Shown: positions 1 through 9,216, counted from the first letter of the stretch. The stretch: DNA of 64,000 nucleotides from G963676095 sp963676095 (GCA_963676095.1 OY781040.1:2232001-2296000); one strand, 5' to 3'. The notes: generated by a model not told the origin, from the sequence alone. Program-made: numbers and translations.

Positions 1-30
1 ATTTAATTTACGGCCACAATATACGATAAT

Positions 31-95
31 ATTATCCCAACTTTTTACGGATAGTATACTGACTATATGAACGTTAAAGAAAATATTGGGATAAT
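31..95. repeat. 10-bp inverted repeat left of the IS66 break
   Basis: ATTATCCCAA at 31-40 is perfectly inverted as TTGGGATAAT at 86-95, with a 45-bp loop. The left arm overlaps the palindrome GATAATATTATC (25-36). The stretch lies outside the recognisable IS66 sequence, which stops near position 112, so it belongs to whatever DNA joined or inserted there. It could be an element end or a transcription terminator. I see no gene in 1-111. Confidence 0.4.
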
Positions 96-1499
96 AGAAA
101 AGTTTGGATAAATGGCGTTGTTGTCTGGTTTATAGTCGTGCCGCCGGATATAATGACACAGGGCTTCATATTCACCTAATGTATAGTTGACAGCCACAGC
201 GAGCGGACTTTTGGGCAGCGTCCCCGGGTCGGATTGTATGCTGAGCAGTTTCTCTTTAAGTTCTTCCAATACCGGAGGGGCATATTCCTGCCGGTGTTTC
301 AGGATTTTATCCGGTTCCCAGTCTTCTTTTATCTCATGCTCTTTCCGGTAAAGACTATTGATCAGGTCCACAATCTCTTTGGCATCTTCATCGCCTTCGA
401 TATCCAGGAACTTACGTTTGCAGTGCTGGAAGCAGCCCAGCCGGATCACGCCCGGGTAAGTTCCGGTTTCTAAAATTTTATAATTGGCAAGCCCGTCTGA
501 TTGGATGGCCCCTTTGTATTGTTCCCCGATATAATTGGTTAATACCTCCCTTGAACGGGAACCGTTTTCATAAAAGTACTGGACCAGTTTGACTGTATTA
601 CCCAGAGCAGCCCAGATATACCCTTTGCGCACACCTTTACCCTGGCTGTTTTTCTCTTTGGTCAGGACAGTATAATAACTTTCGTCCATCGAAAGATAAT
701 CATCCTCCAGGATAGCCTTTTTTAAGGCCTTGTCCAGACAGTCCATCATCCATGCCGACTTCTTGATCAGCCCGTGTGCCGTGGATTTGTTCATCTCAAA
801 TCCATGCTCCGTGAAGTATTTAACGATCCGCTCAACGGGCATGGAGTAAATGTAGCGCAGTTGCAGCATGCCCGCAATAAAGGAACCGTCATAGTTGGAG
901 TTGAGCAGTGGCGCCCTGGGGGCTTTACCGGAATATATCTTTTCATCCAACAGGCAGTTATACTGCCGGAAGATCCGTTTGATAAACTTAGCCGGGATAC
1001 ACTCATAAAGAATGGAATCCACGTAACCGATCACCCGGGATTTTTCTTTATCAAAACCCGGATCATCGGGATAAACCTCCTCGATGATCGTCTCCAGATC
1101 GAAAAACTCTTTGCGTTTGGCATTGTTGTTACCCCTCTCCTTCAGATTGGCTGCGGCTGTTCCCCCGGGGGCCTTTCCCTGCGCTGAACCTGCCGGGACA
1201 GTTATTTTCTCGGATTTATTGGACAGCAGTTTGCCCAGTCCGCGGTTTTTTCCTGTAAGATCCTGTATATGACCATTCTTTAAAAGAAGGGCTTCTTCCA
1301 GGGAACGGATGGAAGCGGTCAGTTCTTCAATCTGTACCGATTGCTTACGCAGTTGGGCAGACTGCCGGGCAAGTTGCTCCTGCAAAGACTTTTCTCTTTC
1401 AGCAGAAAGCCTTAACTGGTCTTCCAATAATGCCATCATCCGTTTGTTACTCACCCTGTGAAGGTACTCATAACAATCGGGATGACCAAGAAAAAACAA
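63..1499 (-). pseudogene. tnpC: IS66-family transposase TnpC, C-terminally truncated
   Basis: This is the large DDE transposase of an IS66 element. The first ~90 residues are the family's leucine-zipper-like coiled coil (repeated EKSLQEQLARQ-type heptads). The catalytic core follows, with the Asp in SMDESYYTV and the Asp in QSDGLANYK. Near the 3' end the protein reads YKPDNNAI and then leaves the family pattern (YPNFSII...). In IS66 transposases DNNAI is followed by E-R-x-I-R, which carries the catalytic Glu. That Glu and the ~60-80 residues after it are missing, so the enzyme should be dead. The break maps near position 112. It follows tnpB by 28 bp in the usual tnpA-tnpB-tnpC order. Confidence 0.9.
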
Positions 1500-1527
1500 C
1501 TAAATATTCTATATAAAATATTATATA

Positions 1528-1887
1528 TCAAATATTTGACTTCATTACAAACCGCTGACGGTACTTTACGGACTTCAGCCGGACCCCCTCCATGATCAAA
1601 ACAAAAGTGGCCCATTTCATCTCGTATTGACCGCTGCCGGGGTTAAAACAGGGTACCTCAAAAGTCCCTTTTTCCAGTTTCTTCGTGTAAAGAATAAATC
1701 CGTCTTTCTGCCAGTGCAGGATCTTGATCATTCCCCTTGTTTTGCCTAAAAACAGAAATACTTCTCCGGACAAGGGGTTTCGGCCCATATCGGACTTGAC
1801 CAACTGGTACAGGGAATAAATCCCTTTCCGCATGTCCACTGCATGCGGACACAGGTAATAACTCATGGACGGGGTCAGTGCAAACAT
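1528..1887 (-). CDS. tnpB: IS66 accessory protein TnpB (Orf2)
   Basis: A 119-residue protein matching the IS66 Orf2/TnpB family. It has the characteristic core CPHAVDMRKGI, the VFLFLGKTRGMIKIL segment and W-x-K-D-G-F-x-L-Y. The length is normal for the family. TnpB is needed for efficient transposition of IS66 elements, but its biochemical role is not settled. It starts 4 bases after the tnpA stop, which indicates translational coupling. It appears intact although the downstream tnpC is truncated. Confidence 0.92.
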   Translation of the reverse strand: MFALTPSMSYYLCPHAVDMRKGIYSLYQLVKSDMGRNPLSGEVFLFLGKTRGMIKILHWQKDGFILYTKKLEKGTFEVPCFNPGSGQYEMKWATFVLIMEGVRLKSVKYRQRFVMKSNI

Positions 1888-1891
1888 GGAA

Positions 1892-2296
1892 TTACTGCTG
1901 ATTACAGAACAGGATTAACCCGGCTAAATCAACACTGCTGATTTCCGGTATACTGACAACCACCCCCGTTTGGGTCGTAATGTGAACGCCCTTCAATGAC
2001 GATTTTCCCCGGCTTAGCTTTTTCGCTTTCCCACCGATGGGTGACTGGATCAGTAAGGGCACCAGCTGGTGAGTACCGGGGACTGGCTGAGCAGTATTAT
2101 TTGCTGCCGATGGGCCGGCTAACTTTCCTGATTTAGCTTTTGGGCTAATGATCGAGTTCTTTTTCATCCAGTACCGCAGTCCCCGGTTATTGACGTGATG
2201 TAGCTGGCAATACCTGCTCAGGGACATTGATTCTCCTTCCCCCAGCAAGGCTTCATAACCGCTCAGGGTCTTCTGATATAGTTCTGATGTCATCAT
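1892..2296 (-). CDS. tnpA: IS66 accessory protein TnpA (Orf1)
   Basis: A 134-residue protein with the two-part structure of IS66 Orf1 in Bacteroidota. The N-terminal half contains a degenerate helix-turn-helix (SLSRYCQLHHVNNRGLRYWM). The C-terminal half ends with the conserved G-V-x-V-x-I-P pattern (TQTGVVVSIPEISSVDL). Its start is 79 bp inside the element terminus at 2375. It is probably a DNA-binding accessory protein of transposition. Confidence 0.85.
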   Translation of the reverse strand: MMTSELYQKTLSGYEALLGEGESMSLSRYCQLHHVNNRGLRYWMKKNSIISPKAKSGKLAGPSAANNTAQPVPGTHQLVPLLIQSPIGGKAKKLSRGKSSLKGVHITTQTGVVVSIPEISSVDLAGLILFCNQQ

Positions 2297-2375
2297 AATA
2301 GCTATCCTTTTTGTTGGATGGCTAAGATAGGATCACTCCTCAAATCCTAAAAGATGGCATCCCGGAGACGCTTAC

Positions 2376-4702
2376 GGTTACTGATTCACTTTTTTCTTTC
2401 TCATTGAATCCCCTTTCAGTTCAACCCGGTTGGCATTGGTGACCAGCCGGTCCATGATGGCATCGGCAATGGTTGGTTCTCCAATGTAATCATACCATTT
2501 ACTGACAGGCAGCTGGGAAGTGACAATAACCGCTTTTCTTTCATAACAGTCTTCCATGATTTGGAGGAGGGCCAGTCGGGAGTTGGTATCCAGGGGCTGT
2601 AACCCAAAGTCATCAAAAATGATCAGGTTGTTCTTTTCAATCTGGTTGATCACTTTGATAAAACTTCCATCGATGCGGGACTGGCCGATCTTTTCAATAA
2701 ATTTATTCATACTCAGGTACAATGTTCTCAGTCCCAGGTGACAGGCCTGCCGTCCCAGGGCACACGCCAGGTAACTTTTTCCACAACCGGTTTTCCCGGT
2801 AATCAACAGGTTCTGCGAACGCTTAACAAAACTGCAGTCGGAAAGGGTCAGCAGGTCTTCTTTGCTGAGGTTTCGTTCAGGGGAACAAACAATTTCCTGG
2901 ATGACTGCATTGTAGCGGAGCTTACTTGTTTTCAGGTAGATCATTGTCCTTTTATTATCCCGTTCACTCAACTCTGCCTGGGACAAACGGGCCATAAACT
3001 GGTCCAGGTCGGGACGTTCATGTACCGGGAGGTTGACAACCGCCTGGTAAACCGAGGCCATCCCGGTTAGCTTCAACTTCTGAAGCTGATCAATCGTGGC
3101 TTGTGTGTTCATCTTTTTTTGGTTTTAATGATTAATATGGTGTTGATTGTTATTGCCAGGCGGATGCCCCCCTGATGTTTTCGTGTTCAGGAAGACACGG
3201 TCCTGTTTGTTTTGATTCAGGTACGGTATCCAGGTTTTTTGCCAGGATTTGCCTGACCATCTGGTAAGATACACAGGAAGCTGCCCGGGCCCTTTCACAG
3301 GCGGACTCGATACGCTTGAGAGGATATTTGCCCGCCAGGGACAGGATCCCCTGGCAGGAACGGTAACTTTGCTGTACAAAGATTTTTGAGTCCAGAATGC
3401 GGCCAATAACTTCCCTGGTACAGGGACCTATCCCTGAAGCTTTTGCCAGGTAATAGGCGGCATTGTATTCCCTGCTGCGTTTATAAGCCCGGTGTCTTTC
3501 AGGCATGTGTTCTTCCTTTGTTGTATATCCTTGTTCATAAGAGCGGACGTGAACGGCGACACGTTCCAGTCCAATGTATATTTCCACGTTGCGGTAATCA
3601 TAGATCATTGTTGCCTGGGAACCTACATACTGATAAGGGACACTGTAAAAATGCCGGTCTGTAACAAGCTGGACATGATAAGTGGAGTTCAGGGTAAACT
3701 TTTTGCTGTATTTAAAAACGTATGGTTCCGGGGGTAATGCCCGCAACAGTGGCTTTTCTTCCCGGGTAAAGCGTTCATAACGGCTGTAGTCATGGCCTTG
3801 CATCTTTTTGTGGTTAAGTTGTTCCAGCTGTTCCAGAATGCGGCTGTTCAGGGCATCCAGGGAGTAAAAGGTTTGATTGCGCATCGGGGCATATACTTCC
3901 CGGTAGATAATGTTCACATGGCTTTCCACGTGCCCCTTATCGCGGGGTTTACAGACTCGTCCGGCCAATAATTCTGTCTGGTAATAAATGCCCCAGCAAA
4001 GTGTTGCTTCCGTAAAGGTGGGTTCATATAGATCGGCCCGTTTTACCCATTGACGCATGTTGTCACTTTTAACGCTTTCGGTTACTCCCCCAAAGTAGTC
4101 CAGTGCCCGGCCAAGACCATAATAAAAGGATTCCTGCCTGGAATCATGTAAGGCAACAGCAAAAACATAACTGCTGTAAGGCAGGCTGCAAACCAGGACC
4201 GGACAGGCTGTAACCCTCCCGGTCCGCTGATCGGTCAGGTAAAGCGGGTCCCCGGCAAAATCAACCTGCATCTGACGGGCGGGGACATAATCATGATGAT
4301 AGGAATAATCATGGTTCTTCAGATGACGGTTCAGATGCTCTTTAAACTGAGTATAACCATAGCCATTGGGAACCTCCTGCTGATATTCCTCCCACAAAAG
4401 TTTTTTGGTTACCCCGGTCCGTCCCAGTTCTTGGACATAGCCTTCCAGGCGTGGTGTAAGACCGGACAACCGGGGATCGGCCGCGGGTGTTGCCCGTGCT
4501 GTGGTGAGCAGGCTGGCCAGGGCGGAATCATCCAGCTTCAACAAGGACTGATGGCTTAGCCCCGTTTGTTCTATCCGGCAAATATACCCGGACAGAATAT
4601 TACGCCCCATTTTGAGTTCCGAACTGATCTTGCGCTGCGAAAGATCTTTATCCAGTAACTGTATTAATTTTCTTATTCGTAATGGATATTCCGGTGATGC
4701 TG
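2376..4702 (-). mobile_element. IS21-family insertion sequence, both ends lost
   Basis: The istA-istB pair is bounded by an IS66 terminus on the left (2375) and an ISL3 terminus on the right (4703). No IS21 terminal sequence is left on either side, so this copy is probably immobile. The piece beyond the ISL3 (6555-6800) encodes a different istA start and does not continue this copy. Confidence 0.8.
2378..3112 (-). CDS. istB: IS21-family helper ATPase IstB
   Basis: A 244-residue AAA+ ATPase of the IstB/DnaC-like family, which assembles on target DNA and activates the IstA transposase. The Walker A motif is GKTGCGKS and the Walker B is LIIFDDFG, followed by the conserved LALLQIMEDCYERKAVIVTSQ region with the sensor residues. 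Length and ends are normal. It lies 37 bp downstream of istA in the standard istA-istB order. The IS66 terminus lies two bases beyond its stop codon, so the IS21 terminus expected downstream has been displaced or lost. Confidence 0.95.
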   Translation of the reverse strand: MNTQATIDQLQKLKLTGMASVYQAVVNLPVHERPDLDQFMARLSQAELSERDNKRTMIYLKTSKLRYNAVIQEIVCSPERNLSKEDLLTLSDCSFVKRSQNLLITGKTGCGKSYLACALGRQACHLGLRTLYLSMNKFIEKIGQSRIDGSFIKVINQIEKNNLIIFDDFGLQPLDTNSRLALLQIMEDCYERKAVIVTSQLPVSKWYDYIGEPTIADAIMDRLVTNANRVELKGDSMRKKKVNQ

Positions 4703-4715
4703 GGTTCTTCGTCAA
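3150..4715 (-). pseudogene. istA: IS21-family transposase IstA, 5' end replaced by ISL3 terminus
   Basis: A DDE transposase with an N-terminal helix-turn-helix (SQRKISSELKMGRNILSGYI), an rve catalytic core (MQVDFAGDPLYL with the first Asp, VKSDNMRQWV with the second) and the terminal PEHENIRG typical of IstA. The only start available is a TTG at 4715, inside the ISL3 inverted repeat (4703-4725). The first four or five codons are therefore ISL3 sequence, and authentic IS21 coding begins at about ASPEYPLRIRK. The native start codon and the left IS21 end are gone, so expression would need fortuitous initiation. Confidence 0.88.
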
Positions 4716-6554
4716 ATTAGGTGAAGACTCTATCCGGTATTTGACAGCACAACTTTTCTGCGTAACAGTTCAAACCCGGCTCTGCCATACATTTGCCGTT
4801 TGATATTTTTTAACCGGTTAACATTGCCTTCAACTTTTCCACTACTCCAATTTGTAAGAATGGCATTATCGATTGCTGTGATATCTTCCTTCATTCCGTT
4901 TATCAAAGTATTCAGTATTTTTTTATTCAATGCTGTAACTTTGTCCATCCACTTATTTAGTTGTCCCGGCGTTCCATTTTTGAGTATCTCCCTAAAGGAC
5001 AGTATTTGTTCCCGTAAACTGGCTAATAAGCTGTTGCTATCCAGTAGCTGCCCGATTTGTTGTTTTTCTTTTTCATTCTTTATTTTGTCTAAGTCGTCAA
5101 AGAAAAGATAGCGTACTATTTTTCTGGGTGATAAGATAGATACATCCTGAAGTTTTTCCGCCGCAGGAGAGGCCTGTTTATGAAGATTGTTTATCAACGG
5201 ATGATTTTTGAACTGCTCATAAAAAGCACTCCGGCTTCCCTTGAAACCCTGAGTAACTATAATCTTATAAATTGCTTTTATACTGTTCCCCTTACCAAGT
5301 TCCTGCTCAATGACAGGCAGATAGCCTGAATAGTCATTTTTAAGAATAACCGATTTATTGGGCAGTACATCCAGCGCTGCATATTTACGGACAGTAGTGC
5401 GGGAAATCTTTAACCTGCGGGAGACCGTTTTAAAACCAAGCCCCTGTGCAATAAGAGATTTTACTTCAGCAAATAGCTCTTTGCGGTAATCCGATGGAGC
5501 CCCCTTAGCCGGCGTTGGCTGTACCGTAGTTTTTGATGGTGCATCTCCTGTTTTTGGTTCTGTGGCAGGTCTGCCATCTGATTGCATGGATGGCGATTTT
5601 AATGGTTTTACCAACCTGGTATATTCTGATTTAACAAGCTGATAAACTGAATCCGACAGGTTCTTGACTAAATGAAATCGGTCTGCTACCTGCCTGGCTG
5701 ATGGGAGCACTTCATTTACCGCGGCAGAATAGGCGCTTGATCTGTCCCTGCAAACCAACTGGATTTCTTTATGTGATTGTAGAAATTTCTTTACCCCTTT
5801 TCCGTCCCTTCCGGGCAAAAGATCGACAACTCTTCCCTGGTCCATGTCGACCAGGATGGTTCCGTAAGAAGTCCCTTTACGGTATGCCCAGTCATCAATC
5901 CCTATATTGGGGATTTGATATGCAGAAGGAAGGACACAATTATTTACCAGTCTCAAACAGGTAGAGGGGCTGACCGGAATCCGGATAAGTTTTGACAGCC
6001 ACGAACTTTTCCTGGCTGATGTTTCCAGGCTCACCCGGGTTAACAGTTGACCTGCCCGGCTGGTCCTTCTGGCATACCGGTCCAATCTACCTGTCAATTG
6101 TTGTGAAAATATTTTTTGGGAGCATCGCTTGTTCCGGCAGAAAAATTTTCGAACAAGTAACTTTATGTTCACCTGTTTATCTGCAATAGACAAATCCTGC
6201 AAGCTTCTGTAATAGAGACTATGAATGCTCGTACTCTTTTTCCCGCATCGTGGGCAAAAACCTGATCTGGATTTGATTTCAGCAATGATCATTATTCCTG
6301 GGTCTTTAATATGAACTTCATTAATTCTTATCCCTGAAAGTTGTAACAGGGCATTAAAAGGGCTAAATTTGCTCTTATTAGCAAATTGCTTCATTTTATA
6401 TCTTAAATATTTAAATATCAGAAAGTTAAATTAGATATAAATGTTGAGATTTGCTAATATTTTTCACTATATATTTACTTGTTTATCACATATTTATCTG
6501 TAATTTTTTATCTCTTTTTCCATCATTTTCATTCACCAAAACTGACGAAGAACC
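4703..6554 (-). mobile_element. ISL3-family insertion sequence, complete
   Basis: The ends are a 23-bp imperfect inverted repeat: GGTTCTTCGTCA at 4703 and its inverse TGACGAAGAACC ending at 6554. In full, 4703-4725 matches 6532-6554 at 20 of 23 positions. The element is about 1.85 kb, with the transposase on the minus strand and 160 bp between its start and the right end. The 8 bases flanking each end (TGATGCTG and AGCTTGCT) do not match, so no target-site duplication is visible. That suggests rearrangement after insertion rather than a simple insertion. Confidence 0.82.
4730..6394 (-). CDS. ISL3-family transposase
   Basis: A 554-residue DDE transposase of the ISL3 family. The N-terminus carries the zinc-finger-like CPRCGKKS motif plus a second Cys pair (CRNKRC). 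The catalytic domain starts at IGIDDWAYRKG and contains RDRSSAYSAAV, ADRFHLVKNL and the C-terminal signature GKVEGNVNRLKNIKRQMYGR with the catalytic Glu. The helix-turn-helix insertion (FKTVSRRLKISRTTVRKY) is normal for longer members. The gene is complete and lies between two inverted repeats, so this is the only apparently intact transposase in the pile. Confidence 0.95.
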   Translation of the reverse strand: MKQFANKSKFSPFNALLQLSGIRINEVHIKDPGIMIIAEIKSRSGFCPRCGKKSTSIHSLYYRSLQDLSIADKQVNIKLLVRKFFCRNKRCSQKIFSQQLTGRLDRYARRTSRAGQLLTRVSLETSARKSSWLSKLIRIPVSPSTCLRLVNNCVLPSAYQIPNIGIDDWAYRKGTSYGTILVDMDQGRVVDLLPGRDGKGVKKFLQSHKEIQLVCRDRSSAYSAAVNEVLPSARQVADRFHLVKNLSDSVYQLVKSEYTRLVKPLKSPSMQSDGRPATEPKTGDAPSKTTVQPTPAKGAPSDYRKELFAEVKSLIAQGLGFKTVSRRLKISRTTVRKYAALDVLPNKSVILKNDYSGYLPVIEQELGKGNSIKAIYKIIVTQGFKGSRSAFYEQFKNHPLINNLHKQASPAAEKLQDVSILSPRKIVRYLFFDDLDKIKNEKEKQQIGQLLDSNSLLASLREQILSFREILKNGTPGQLNKWMDKVTALNKKILNTLINGMKEDITAIDNAILTNWSSGKVEGNVNRLKNIKRQMYGRAGFELLRRKVVLSNTG

Positions 6555-6605
6555 AGCTTGCTCCAGATTATCCATTCGTAACATGCAGACTGTTTTATTT
6601 GCCAT
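6555..6605 (-). pseudogene. 5' stub of a second IS21-type istA
   Basis: Directly beyond the ISL3 end, the minus strand encodes MANKTVCMLRMDNLEQA (17 codons, ATG at 6603-6605) and then runs into ISL3. This looks like an IstA N-terminus. MLRMDNLEQA lines up with PLRIRKLIQLL, which the istA at 3150-4715 already encodes, so the two pieces overlap in the protein and cannot be halves of one gene. I infer a relic of a different IS21 copy. The identification rests on a very short segment. Confidence 0.45.
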
Positions 6606-6690
6606 ACTACTCTCGTTTTTTTGTTCTCAAAACAAAAGTAGACGGGATGTTATTTTGTCAGTCTGTTTGTCCTTTTTTTATCCCCCAAGA

Positions 6691-6786
6691 GTGGCTCCGT
6701 TTGCCCCGATACCGGTGGCTCCGTTTACTCCGATGGCCCTGGCTCCATTTACTCCGCTACCGGTGGTTCCGTTTCACCGATATAAT
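6691..6786. repeat. 24-bp tandem repeat array, probable IS21 terminal region
   Basis: Four imperfect units start at 6691, 6715, 6739 and 6763, exactly 24 bp apart, with a consensus like GTGGCTCCGTTTACTCCG. Arrays of this sort near an istA start are usual at IS21-family ends, where they act as transposase-binding sites, and this one lies 86 bp upstream of the istA stub. I therefore assign it to the same relic. The rest of the gene-free 6395-7031 stretch is the ISL3 right end, the istA stub and AT-rich sequence in which I see nothing certain. Confidence 0.55.
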
Positions 6787-7031
6787 CAATATGTCATCTT
6801 AGTCAAAATCGTACCAACGATAAGTAAAATCGAGATTCTTCCTATTAGGTTTTTGTTTCTCATTTATTTTCAGTTTCCTCAATTCCCCTATAACGGTTTG
6901 GTGGCCGGGTATGCCGGAGAAACTTTTCCCTCAGTCTCTCCCAAAACCAGACTTGATCTGTTCATTATTCCATATTACACATCAAATTGACATTGTTTGG
7001 CAATTGTCTTTAATAAGTAGGCGTAGTTTTT

Positions 7032-8156
7032 TTATTTAAATTTTATCATCTTGATGTCAGTTCCAGTTTTGTCATGCTTCCTTGAATCGCCAAAGAAAAC
7101 AATCTTATTATTTGATTTTACGAGAATCTTATTGTTCCTCCAAACGCCATTAGTTAGGTCAATTAATTTATAATTTAATAAACTATTTTCGTCCATTTGA
7201 GTTGCAATATTAGTTTCATCGTTAACCACTTTTGTAATTCCTGATGCCCAAAAAGTATTATCGGATTTGTTGTAAACTATGTCATTTATTTGAAAATCAC
7301 TTTTGAATTTGTAATGAGCGGGTTCGAAATGAAAAGTGGAATTATTAATTAACTCCAGATTTTCATTGAAAATATAAATTTTGGGAATTGAAACATATTC
7401 GCCTTCTTGGTTTCCTGCAATTAAAAAACCATTCTTATACTCGATAATTTTTTTTACAAAGAATTTATCTGAAATGTCAGGAGATGTTTGATTAAGTAAA
7501 CTCATATTGGAATCAAATAAATTTAAATTCCATTTTTCAGTTTCACCTTTCTTGTTTAATACTAAAGAAACAATTAACATTCTATCATCCTTTGTTATAA
7601 AAGCATCAATAAAATATTCATTGACAGGTATGCTTTTCTTATTTAGTATTTCTCCGTTAGATTTTATTTCGTACCGAAATAGACCATTTATACCACTCGA
7701 TACCGCAACATAACCGAAAGATGATTTTTTAACCTGAAAAATTCCTTCATATTTTTTCTCCAATTTCAAAGTCCAGTTACAGTTGCCTTTTTCATCATAA
7801 CTCCCCAAATAATCCTGCTCAAGGTCATCTTCGACAAAAACACTCCCGATAATTAGAAATTGGTTGTCGTTAGGAATTAAATCTTTATATGCAACAAACT
7901 CTTTAGGACTAATTATCGTCCTAGCAATTATTCCCTTGTCATTGATTTTATAGACTCCTAATTTGTTTCCATCTGTTTCACTTATCTCTAAGCGAGCGAC
8001 AAGAAGCATAATCGAGTCATTTGATTGGAAAGCATTAAGAACACTCATTGAATTGCATTCATCAATTATTAGTTGAGATTCTATTTCTAGCTTGTCTTGA
8101 GAGTAACCAAGAACAGTATGAAGAGATAGAATTAGTATTAGCAACTTTTTGGTCAT
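7032..8156 (-). CDS. secreted protein of unknown function
   Basis: A 374-residue protein with a Sec signal peptide (MTKKLLILILSLHTVLGYSQ), predicted to be exported. The mature part is rich in short beta-strand-like segments with alternating hydrophobic residues (for example FLIIGSVF, FGYVAVSSG, GFLIAGNQ) at intervals of roughly 45-50 residues. That suggests a beta-propeller-like fold, but I recognise no family. It is more AT-rich than the PUL genes and is the last of three minus-strand genes separated by attC-like palindromes. No promoter was identified. Confidence 0.7.
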   Translation of the reverse strand: MTKKLLILILSLHTVLGYSQDKLEIESQLIIDECNSMSVLNAFQSNDSIMLLVARLEISETDGNKLGVYKINDKGIIARTIISPKEFVAYKDLIPNDNQFLIIGSVFVEDDLEQDYLGSYDEKGNCNWTLKLEKKYEGIFQVKKSSFGYVAVSSGINGLFRYEIKSNGEILNKKSIPVNEYFIDAFITKDDRMLIVSLVLNKKGETEKWNLNLFDSNMSLLNQTSPDISDKFFVKKIIEYKNGFLIAGNQEGEYVSIPKIYIFNENLELINNSTFHFEPAHYKFKSDFQINDIVYNKSDNTFWASGITKVVNDETNIATQMDENSLLNYKLIDLTNGVWRNNKILVKSNNKIVFFGDSRKHDKTGTDIKMIKFK

Positions 8157-8164
8157 GTTATTTG

Positions 8165-8500
8165 GTTCATTAAAATTACGCCACCGGGTAGCTTACGCCC
8201 CCTAAGAACTGTACGTGCCAGTTTCCCGGCATACATCCCTGCCACTTTTAAGAATGTCCCGGTGAAGGGAAACCCGGCTGTTCTTACTGCTTTTATTAGA
8301 CATAAAAGTAGTAATTTGTCTGCATTCCTTTGCAAAATCTGCTCTCCATTTTGTTCTTTTACAGAAGTATCGGCTATATCCATCCTTTCCCATTTAGAGG
8401 AGCCGTCCTCACTAACACGTGTAAGACCCCTTCACAGGCATTTGTGAAACGGACTCACATCCACTCGTTACAACTCAACCATCGTCGAAGGAAAAGACAC
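8165..8500 (-). mobile_element. decayed, ORF-less group II intron
   Basis: Read on the minus strand, the segment begins GTGTCTTTTCC at 8500, consistent with the GTGYG-type 5' end of group II introns. It contains GATGTGAGTCC, like the GUGCAAGUCC segment of domain I. It ends with a domain V-like hairpin at 8205-8240: GTATGCC and GGCACGTAC pair around GGGAAAC, followed by CAGTTC. A domain VI-like GGGGGCGTAAGCTACCC follows. No reverse transcriptase is encoded, so this is a deletion derivative. It sits immediately beyond the attC-like site at 8536-8595. Boundaries are approximate. Confidence 0.5.
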
Positions 8501-8535
8501 TCCTGTCTTAGTATTATGGACAAATCACCGATTTA

Positions 8536-8595
8536 CGCCAACACCGCGCTCTACCACTGTGCTCCGCTCTGGCAGGACACTTAAGTGTTATGTGC
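8536..8595 (-). repeat. attC-like palindrome downstream of the 8608-9216 gene
   Basis: CGCCAACAC at 8536 and GTGTTATGTGC at 8585 form outer inverted arms resembling integron R''/R' boxes (RYYYAAC and GTTRRRY). Inside, CTACCA (8551-8556) pairs with TGGCAG (8570-8575). It lies directly 3' of the gene at 8608-9216, where a cassette attC would be. The match is degenerate and rests on structure and position. Confidence 0.4.
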
Positions 8596-8607
8596 TAAAT
8601 TCTATTT

Positions 8608-9216
8608 TTAATCTCTTTGTTTTTTATAATCAATATCTGTCTTACTCACTAAGAATTGAAAAAGTCTTGATATATCAACCTTTTCGGGATTCCAGTGGGT
8701 TATAATGTGATATTTCCCATAATTGAACCCTTCAATCAGCCCTGTTGTGCCATCTGGCGGCGAATCATAACTGTTATCTTCAATCGGTAAATTCCAAAAG
8801 TTTATTTCGTCAATGTATTTCTCAATTTCTGTCCAATCTTCAATTGAGAGTCGAATTTTTTTATCCTCTATTAAGTTACCTGGTTCATAACCGCCGGAAC
8901 CATCACATTCTTTCCAACAGAGTGTGACTTCAGTTCCAGTATTTTCGACTCGAATTGAATATGGATTTGCGAAAGTTCTGAGGACTGTCAAACGATATAC
9001 AACTTTATTTTTGTCTCGCTGATTACAAAGAATTGGCTCCTTTAAGGCAAATAACTGCTCAGAATACCACTTACATAAGAAGCTGTCAATCATATCTTTA
9101 CCATCAATTCGTGGAAAATAGTCGGGAAATTCTTTTTTCTCATTTGCCGTTTGTGAGGAACAACTTAAAAATAAAATTGTCAAAACTAATGTTAGTATAA
9201 TCTTCAATTTCTCCAT
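8608..9216 (-). CDS. lipoprotein of unknown function
   Basis: A 202-residue protein with a lipoprotein signal peptide (MEKLKIILTLVLTILFLSCSS): the lipobox Cys follows FLS, so it should be lipid-anchored. The mature domain is acidic and aromatic, with motifs such as CWKECDGSGGYEPG and NFWNLP. I recognise no family. Gene-end position and palindromes on both sides suggest it travels as a single-gene cassette. Confidence 0.7.
   Translation of the reverse strand: MEKLKIILTLVLTILFLSCSSQTANEKKEFPDYFPRIDGKDMIDSFLCKWYSEQLFALKEPILCNQRDKNKVVYRLTVLRTFANPYSIRVENTGTEVTLCWKECDGSGGYEPGNLIEDKKIRLSIEDWTEIEKYIDEINFWNLPIEDNSYDSPPDGTTGLIEGFNYGKYHIITHWNPEKVDISRLFQFLVSKTDIDYKKQRD

Larger units (their letters stand above)
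112..2375 (-). mobile_element. IS66-family insertion sequence, one end lost
   Basis: The element reads tnpA-tnpB-tnpC on the minus strand. Its intact terminus is at 2375: read inward on the minus strand it begins GTAAGCGTCTCCGGGATGCC, which fits the GTAA-type ends of the family. The other terminus is missing because tnpC is cut near 112. The intact end lies two bases from the stop codon of istB (TAA at 2378-2380), so this IS66 went into or next to the 3' end of the IS21. An 8-bp target duplication cannot be tested because the partner end is absent. Confidence 0.8.

Noticed and set aside
774..1187. Plus-strand frame inside the IS66 transposase
   Set aside because: Antisense shadow of tnpC with no recognisable protein features.
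4695..6562. Target-site duplication of the ISL3 element
   Set aside because: The 8-bp flanks TGATGCTG and AGCTTGCT do not match in any register tried.
6451..6990. Plus-strand 179-residue reading frame
   Set aside because: It runs across the ISL3 end, the istA stub and the 24-bp repeats. Its repeated PFTP-like peptides come from the repeat array, not from a gene.
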